A stretch of DNA of 64,000 bases from Streptomyces syringium (GTDB lineage Bacteria > Actinomycetota > Actinomycetes > Streptomycetales > Streptomycetaceae): contig NZ_JAGIOH010000001.1 in the NCBI RefSeq assembly GCF_017876625.1, positions 930,001 to 994,000 on the forward strand, written 5' to 3'. The translations under genes were made by a program, and so were the position numbers. The notes beneath the pieces were generated by a model. The model had not been told where the DNA came from. It worked only from the letters and a program-made list of their open reading frames with translations, and did not search any database. This document shows positions 59,424 to 64,000 of the stretch, one piece after another. Position 1 is the first letter of the stretch; each line of letters begins with the position of its first letter.

Positions 59424-60807
59424 GCTGTCCGTGACCGACGCGGCCGAGGCGGTACGCTCCCGGCGGGTCTCCCCGGTCGAACTGGTGGATTCGGTGCTGG
59501 AGCGCATCGAAGAAGTCGAGCCGCGTCTGCGGGCCTTCACCACGGTGACGGCAGCCCATGCGCGAAAGGCGGCGCGGACGGCGGAGGCCGCGATCGCCGG
59601 TGGCACTCCTCCCCGAGGGCCCCTGCACGGCATTCCCGTCGGGTTGAAGGACCTCATCGATGTGGCCGGGATGGCCACCACGGCGAGCTCCCGGGTACGG
59701 ACGGGGCACCGGGCGAAGACGGACAGCACGGTCGCCGCGCGACTCGCCGAGGCCGGCGTGGCGTTCGTCGGCAAGACCCATACTCATGAGTTCGCCTACG
59801 GCTTGACCACCCCGCAGACCAGCAATGCCTGGAGCCTGGACCGGGTGGCCGGCGGCTCCAGCGGTGGTTCGGCCGTCGCCGTGGCCGCGGGGGCGGCCAC
59901 CTTCGCCCTGGGGACCGACACCGGGGGGTCGATCCGGGTGCCCGCCTCGCTGAACGGGATCGTCGGGCTGAAGCCGACGTACGGGCTGGTGCCCCGGTAC
60001 GGGGTGACCTCGCTGTCCTGGTCGCTCGACCACGTGGGCCCCCTCACCCGCACGGTGGAGGACGCGGCGCTGGTTCTGGCCGCCCTGGTCGGGCACGACC
60101 CGCGCGACCCCGCGTCCGTCGCGGCCCCTGTCGTGGACTATCGGACGAGCGGCGACGGCACGGACCTGACGGGGCTGCGGGTCGGCGTGCCGGGCAACTA
60201 CTACTTCGACCGGGTGGATCCCGGGATCGAGGCCTCCGTTCGCCGGGCGATCGGCCGGCTGGAGGAACTCGGCGCCCGGCTCGTCGAGATCGAGATCCCG
60301 ATGACGCGCTACATCCAGGCGATCCAGTGGGGTCTGATGGTGCCCGAGGCTTCCGCCTATCACGAGCGGACACTGCGGGCGGTGCCCGATCTGTACGCGA
60401 CCGACGTCCGCGTCCTCCTGGAGGCGGGCGAGCTCATGACCGCGGGGGACTACCTCCGCGCCCAGCGCGCCCGCACCCTCATGCGGCAGGCCTGGCTGGA
60501 GATGCTGGAGACGGTCGACGTGATCGCCGCACCGACCGTGCCCCTCACCGCCGTGAAGGCCGGGCAGACCACCGTGACCTGGGGTGACACCAGTGTGGAG
60601 AGCGTCTCCGACGCGTACGTGCGGCTGTCGGCTCCTGCCAATATCACCGGCGTTCCCTCACTGACCGTGCCGGTCGGCAGTGATGCGGCGGGCATGCCGA
60701 TCGGCATGCAGCTCATGGGGCGGCCCTTCGACGAGGCCACGGTGCTGCGTGCGGGACACGCCTACGAGCTGACCGGCACCGCCCGCGGCCTGGCCCCTGC
60801 CGCGTAG
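59410..60807 (+). CDS. Amidase signature family enzyme
   Basis: This 465-residue amidase has the Ser-cisSer-Lys triad: Lys in GIPVGLKDLID, cis-Ser in GGSSGGSAVAV and nucleophile Ser in FALGTDTGGSIRVPAS. The protein resembles AtzE/GatA-like enzymes that need a small partner. Substrate unknown; ureido or biuret-type amides are possible by analogy with AtzE-AtzG. It is directly downstream of, and overlaps, the AtzG-like gene. It converges with the PPOX gene, with only 18 bp between. Confidence 0.93.
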   Translation: MQPYELSVTDAAEAVRSRRVSPVELVDSVLERIEEVEPRLRAFTTVTAAHARKAARTAEAAIAGGTPPRGPLHGIPVGLKDLIDVAGMATTASSRVRTGHRAKTDSTVAARLAEAGVAFVGKTHTHEFAYGLTTPQTSNAWSLDRVAGGSSGGSAVAVAAGAATFALGTDTGGSIRVPASLNGIVGLKPTYGLVPRYGVTSLSWSLDHVGPLTRTVEDAALVLAALVGHDPRDPASVAAPVVDYRTSGDGTDLTGLRVGVPGNYYFDRVDPGIEASVRRAIGRLEELGARLVEIEIPMTRYIQAIQWGLMVPEASAYHERTLRAVPDLYATDVRVLLEAGELMTAGDYLRAQRARTLMRQAWLEMLETVDVIAAPTVPLTAVKAGQTTVTWGDTSVESVSDAYVRLSAPANITGVPSLTVPVGSDAAGMPIGMQLMGRPFDEATVLRAGHAYELTGTARGLAPAA

Positions 60808-60825
60808 GGAACGCTGCCCCCCTTG

Positions 60826-61443
60826 TCACGGAAGGCTCGGCCGATGTGCCGCGTGGGGCTGGGTGAAATAGTCCGCGTCCTTGGGGCGGGCCGCCTCGCG
60901 GCCCGCGGGGCGGGGGGCCGGTTCCAGGTGGGGTATGTACTTGGAGCAGTGGATGTAGGCCTCCTCGACGGTGAGACGGACCCACATCTCCGGTCCGCGC
61001 CCGGGTGCGACGTCCGTGGGCAGACCGGGATGGATACGGCGTAGGTCGCTGTCGTGGTAGAGGTGGGCCACACCGTTGATGTGCAGCCCCACGTGGTGGT
61101 GGGTGAAGTCCACGAACAGCATGCCGAGGTGAGGGTTCTCGATCATGTTGCCGGCGCTGGCCATCACACCGTTCCCACGGAATTCCGGATAGGCGAGCGT
61201 ACGGGCGTCGAGCACCTGCACGAACCCCGGCGGCCCGGCCCGGAAGCTGGCGTCGCACTCCCCGTGGGAGTCGGAGGTGGCGAGGAAGACCATTGCCTGG
61301 CGGCCGATGAAGTCCCGCATCTCGGCGGTGAGATGGGGGCGCACCTGCTGATCGTAGAACCGGGCGGCACGGTCGGCGGTGCCCAGCTGCTGCTGCAAGT
61401 GGTGTTCACCCGCTGATCCGAAGGTCGGCGGAGGCAAGGTCAC
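60826..61443 (-). CDS. Pyridoxamine 5'-phosphate oxidase-fold (PPOX) protein
   Basis: This 205-residue FMN-binding split-barrel protein has MRDFIGRQAMVFLATSDSHGECDASFRAGPPGFVQVLD, where the Ala-Thr-Ser and Asp residues match FMN-binding parts of the PPOX/FMN-flavoprotein superfamily. HHHVGLHINGVAHL is the later strand. Start GTG 61443 has AGGAGAA about 7 bases upstream. It lies 39 bp downstream of the flavohaemoglobin gene on the same strand, so the two are an operon. Members may reduce or bind quinones, flavins or F420; the function here is not known. Confidence 0.85.
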   Translation of the reverse strand: MTLPPPTFGSAGEHHLQQQLGTADRAARFYDQQVRPHLTAEMRDFIGRQAMVFLATSDSHGECDASFRAGPPGFVQVLDARTLAYPEFRGNGVMASAGNMIENPHLGMLFVDFTHHHVGLHINGVAHLYHDSDLRRIHPGLPTDVAPGRGPEMWVRLTVEEAYIHCSKYIPHLEPAPRPAGREAARPKDADYFTQPHAAHRPSLP

Positions 61444-61482
61444 GGGGGGTTCTCCTGGCAGGGGCGGACGAGAGGGTGCGGC

Positions 61483-62727
61483 TCAGAGGGCGGACAGGAC
61501 GGGAGTGTCGAACGGGTCGTAATGGATGCGATCGGGCCGGGTGCCGCTGAGGGTGAGCGTCTCCCTGGCGGAGACCACCATCTGGGCCGGGCCGCTGAGG
61601 AAGACGTCGTGCTGGTACCACGGCCCGTACTCGGCCAGTACTTCCGGCAGGGAGCCACGGAATCCGGGGGTGTATTCATCGGAGACCGCACCCCTGATGG
61701 TCAGCCAGTGGTGCCGTTGGGCCATCCGGAGCATGTCGTCGACCCCGTACAGCTCGGCCCCGGTCCGGGCGCCGAGGAACAGCTGCACTTGCCGACGTCC
61801 GCCTCTGCGGGCGACCTCTTCGACGAGCGCGCGGATCGGGGCGAGACCGGTACCACCGGCCACGAGGAGCAGTTCGCTGTGGTGGGCCGCCGCGTCCAGG
61901 GTCATGTCGCCCATGGGCGGACCCAGTTGGAGGACGTCGCCCACCACGGCCCGGTTCACCAGTGCGCCGCTGACCGAGCCGCCGGCGACCGCGCGCACGT
62001 GAAAGGTGAGGGTGCCGTCCTCACGCGGCGCGTTGGCGACGGAGTAGTAGCGCCATCTCTTCGGCCACCAAGGCGTCTCGACGCTCACGTACTGGCCCGC
62101 GGCGTACGCGTAGGGCATGTGGGGGCGTACGGTGATTTCGGCGATGCCGTGGCCGCGCGAGACACGGTGCACCACCGTGGCGGGCCACACGGCGGGCCGT
62201 ACCGCCTCGTCCTCCTCGGCCGCACTGATCATGACTTGGGCGACCGTGCCGTATGCCTTCGTCCAGGCGGCGGCGATCTCCGCGGTCCACGCCGGCCCGG
62301 CGAACCTGGCCAGAGTGGCGAGGAGGCACTCGCCCACAGCCGGGAAGTGCGCGGCGAGGGTGCCGAACTTGCGATGGTCGCGGCCGAGGTGCCCGCAGAA
62401 GCGGACGAGGTTCTCGGGGTCGTCGACCAGATCCACGATGCGCAGCAGCGCGCGCAGGAGGCGATCGCGCTGGGCATCCATCCCCTGGGGGAACATCGGC
62501 CGGACTTCGGGGTAGCGAGCGAAGAGAATCGCGTAGAAGTAGACCGTTACCTCCCCTGCGAGGGGCTCGACCACCGACAGGGAAGTCCTGATGAGTCCTA
62601 TCTCGTGATCCGACAAGGGCGCTTCGGCGGCCGGTGGCTGTCCGGTGCGTACGGCCTGGGCAGGCACCCGGTCCTGCGGAGCCTGGCGTGCAGAGGTGCT
62701 GCTGGAACGACCGATCCTGAATCTCAA
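61483..62727 (-). CDS. Flavohaemoglobin (nitric oxide dioxygenase type)
   Basis: This is a globin-reductase fusion of about 414 residues. The globin part (about 38-175) has SLSVVEPLAGEVTVYFYAILFARYPEVRPMFP and LGRDHRKFGTLAAHFPAVGECL with the proximal-His region. The reductase part has RYYSVANAPR (FAD) and LLLVAGGTGLAPIRALV (NAD). These enzymes oxidise NO to nitrate. Start uncertain: the frame opens at TTG 62727 with GGGAG 11 bases upstream, and a downstream GTG is possible. The first 37 residues are poorly conserved. Reductase C-terminus is complete. Confidence 0.9.
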   Translation of the reverse strand: MRFRIGRSSSTSARQAPQDRVPAQAVRTGQPPAAEAPLSDHEIGLIRTSLSVVEPLAGEVTVYFYAILFARYPEVRPMFPQGMDAQRDRLLRALLRIVDLVDDPENLVRFCGHLGRDHRKFGTLAAHFPAVGECLLATLARFAGPAWTAEIAAAWTKAYGTVAQVMISAAEEDEAVRPAVWPATVVHRVSRGHGIAEITVRPHMPYAYAAGQYVSVETPWWPKRWRYYSVANAPREDGTLTFHVRAVAGGSVSGALVNRAVVGDVLQLGPPMGDMTLDAAAHHSELLLVAGGTGLAPIRALVEEVARRGGRRQVQLFLGARTGAELYGVDDMLRMAQRHHWLTIRGAVSDEYTPGFRGSLPEVLAEYGPWYQHDVFLSGPAQMVVSARETLTLSGTRPDRIHYDPFDTPVLSAL

Positions 62728-63041
62728 GGGGCCAGCGCTCCCCCGTCCGCTGCCCGACGTGACTTCCGCCGGGCGGACCGCGAGGCGTCATCGCCCCGGG
62801 CGCCTCGCCCTCGGATCGCGAAGTCGGCGGGGTGGGAGTCGCATGGGGCCAACATAAGTCCTCATTGGAGTGCGAAGGCGACGAAGCGGATGGGGTGCTT
62901 CCGGATGCCACCTGATCCTGAATGAGGAGCACGGAGTGAGGAAGGGCCGCACCCACTAGAAGTCGGGGCGAGTTCTTGTTGCCTTGCCCCGACCGATCCC
63001 GACCGGTGTGACGACTTGAGGGATATATCGACCCGGGGTGC
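62728..63041. other. Intergenic region upstream of the flavohaemoglobin gene
   Basis: 314 bp between the flavohaemoglobin start and the stop of the next minus-strand gene. Contains the flavohaemoglobin promoter presumably. I saw no convincing gene, palindrome or RNA in it. Confidence 0.45.
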
Positions 63042-63986
63042 TCAGACCGGCGGGGCGACGAAGCAGCCGCGGTCTACGTCGTTGAAGGATTCCTCGGCGA
63101 TCAGCTCGTTCATGGGGTTGGCCGTGCCCCACTGGTCGGTGACCTCGGGCCGCGAGAAGTCGTAGACGTGCGGGTGCCAGGTGTCCTCGTCGAGTTCCTC
63201 CAGCTCGGTGGTGTATTCGACGGTGTTGCCGTGCGGGTCGAGGAAGTAGGTGAAGGCGTTGTCGCCCGCCAGGTGCCGGCCGGGGCCCCAGAGCTTGCGG
63301 TGACCGGCCCGCAGCAGGCGGCCGGAGCCGCGCAGGTACTCGTCCAGACCGCGCATCTCGAAGGAGATGTGGTGCAGCGAGGTGTGCGGGCCCTTGGCGA
63401 GGGCCATGGAGTGGTGCTGGGAGCTGATCCGCAGGAAGTGAATGAGGTCACCGGCGTGCGGGGAGCGGAGGGTGTCACTCAGCGCAAAGCCGAGGTGCTG
63501 CTCGTACCACGCCTTCGTCCTGGCCAGGTCCGGGGAGTTGAGCACGACGTGGGAGAGGCGGACCGGTATCGCTTCCTTCTCCTCGATCCTGCGGTGCCGA
63601 CGGGCCTCGACATCGGCGGAGACCTCGATGGTGCGGCCGTCGACGTCGAAGAAGCGGAAGCCGTAGCCGCCGCCGGGGGTGTCGATCCTCTCCGGCCGGG
63701 AGATCAGCCGCACCCCTTGGGCGAGGAGGCGTTCGGCGAGGGTGTCGACGTCGGCCCGGTGCGCGGCGCCGTAGGAGACGAGGTCGAGACGCTTCTCGCC
63801 GGCCGCGCGCAGTCGCACGATGTACTGCTCGGGGGAGCCCTCGGCGGCGAGGAAGGAGATGCCGGAGTCCTCGGCGACCTCGGTCAGGCCCCAGACGCCG
63901 GCGTAGAAGTCGAGCTGCTTGTCGTAGTCGGGCACGGCGAGGTCGACGTGGCGCAGATGGGTGAGCAGACGACCGGTGGGTGTCAT
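63042..63986 (-). CDS. Extradiol catechol dioxygenase-like VOC protein
   Basis: This 314-residue protein has two vicinal-oxygen-chelate domains. Domain 1 begins LRHVDLAVPDYDKQLDFYAGVWG; domain 2 begins RLSHVVLNSPDLARTKAWYEQHLGF. Metal ligands are His in SHVVLN, His in SLHHISFEM and Glu in HGNTVEYTT, as in catechol 2,3-dioxygenase and homoprotocatechuate dioxygenase. It opens aromatic rings between or beside hydroxyls. Start ATG 63986 has AGGAGGAA upstream at the window edge, so the gene is complete. Upstream genes lie outside the window, and an aromatic-degradation cluster may continue there. Confidence 0.93.
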   Translation of the reverse strand: MTPTGRLLTHLRHVDLAVPDYDKQLDFYAGVWGLTEVAEDSGISFLAAEGSPEQYIVRLRAAGEKRLDLVSYGAAHRADVDTLAERLLAQGVRLISRPERIDTPGGGYGFRFFDVDGRTIEVSADVEARRHRRIEEKEAIPVRLSHVVLNSPDLARTKAWYEQHLGFALSDTLRSPHAGDLIHFLRISSQHHSMALAKGPHTSLHHISFEMRGLDEYLRGSGRLLRAGHRKLWGPGRHLAGDNAFTYFLDPHGNTVEYTTELEELDEDTWHPHVYDFSRPEVTDQWGTANPMNELIAEESFNDVDRGCFVAPPV

Positions 63987-64000
63987 GGCGGGTTCCTCCT

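Noticed and set aside
1..64000. tRNA, rRNA, riboswitch, CRISPR array, transposase or prophage genes
   Set aside because: I looked for these and saw none. A covariance-model search would be needed to exclude small RNAs.

Overview
The window is chromosomal DNA from a Streptomyces or close relative. G+C is very high, third codon positions are almost all G or C, GTG and TTG starts are common, and the gene families are typical of the genus: SARP and LAL regulators, WD40 Ser/Thr kinases, secreted phospholipase D, a K15-type DD-peptidase, a DUF4232 lipoprotein and a wax-ester-synthase-like acyltransferase. No tRNA, rRNA, CRISPR array or intact insertion sequence was seen. The accessory and specialised-metabolism genes suggest a non-core part of the chromosome.

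Layout. 1-5.8 kb: the end of a glycosyltransferase, a WS/DGAT-like acyltransferase and an alpha/beta hydrolase on +, then a K15-type DD-transpeptidase and a secreted phospholipase D on -. 6-12 kb: a compact minus-strand RiPP operon in the order MFS exporter, S9 peptidase, 38-residue precursor, B12/radical-SAM C-methyltransferase, small partner protein. A perfect palindrome lies between the precursor gene and the methyltransferase gene. 12.3-18 kb: an SDR-like protein without catalytic residues, a TPR protein, a polyprenyl diphosphate synthase, a membrane protein and an FAD oxidoreductase. 17.9-18.9 kb is decayed DNA. 19-25 kb: a large membrane protein with a periplasmic-binding fold, then a SARP/AfsR regulator. 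25.5-31 kb: an MFS remnant, a methyltransferase, a TetR/hydrolase pair with an exact palindromic operator, a YihY/BrkB protein and an F420-type reductase.

31-34.6 kb holds a two-gene candidate conflict system: an EACC1-like small membrane protein and a 1,029-residue protein with a caspase-like domain at one end and a CHAT protease domain at the other. 34.8-42.7 kb: membrane proteins, a LAL regulator, a DUF2252 protein and a SpoIIE-type phosphatase. 42.7-47.1 kb: three secreted hydrolases in a row, divergent from a TrmB/LuxR-like regulator across a 16-bp perfect inverted repeat. 47.3-51.4 kb: two tandem duplicated WD40 kinases.

51.6-56.6 kb is a terpenoid operon: FAD oxygenase, class I terpene cyclase, membrane O-acyltransferase, P450. 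Its first gene contains the only in-frame TTA codon found by eye, which suggests bldA control. 56.6-64 kb: a membrane-anchored Mrr-like nuclease, a TetR regulator, an MBL hydrolase, an AtzG-like protein with an amidase, a PPOX protein with a flavohaemoglobin, and an extradiol dioxygenase.

The most promising undescribed systems are the RiPP C-methylation operon and the caspase/CHAT-EACC1 pair. The terpenoid operon follows, because it pairs a cyclase and P450 with an acyltransferase and shares an FAD-enzyme family with the polyprenyl synthase locus 34 kb away.
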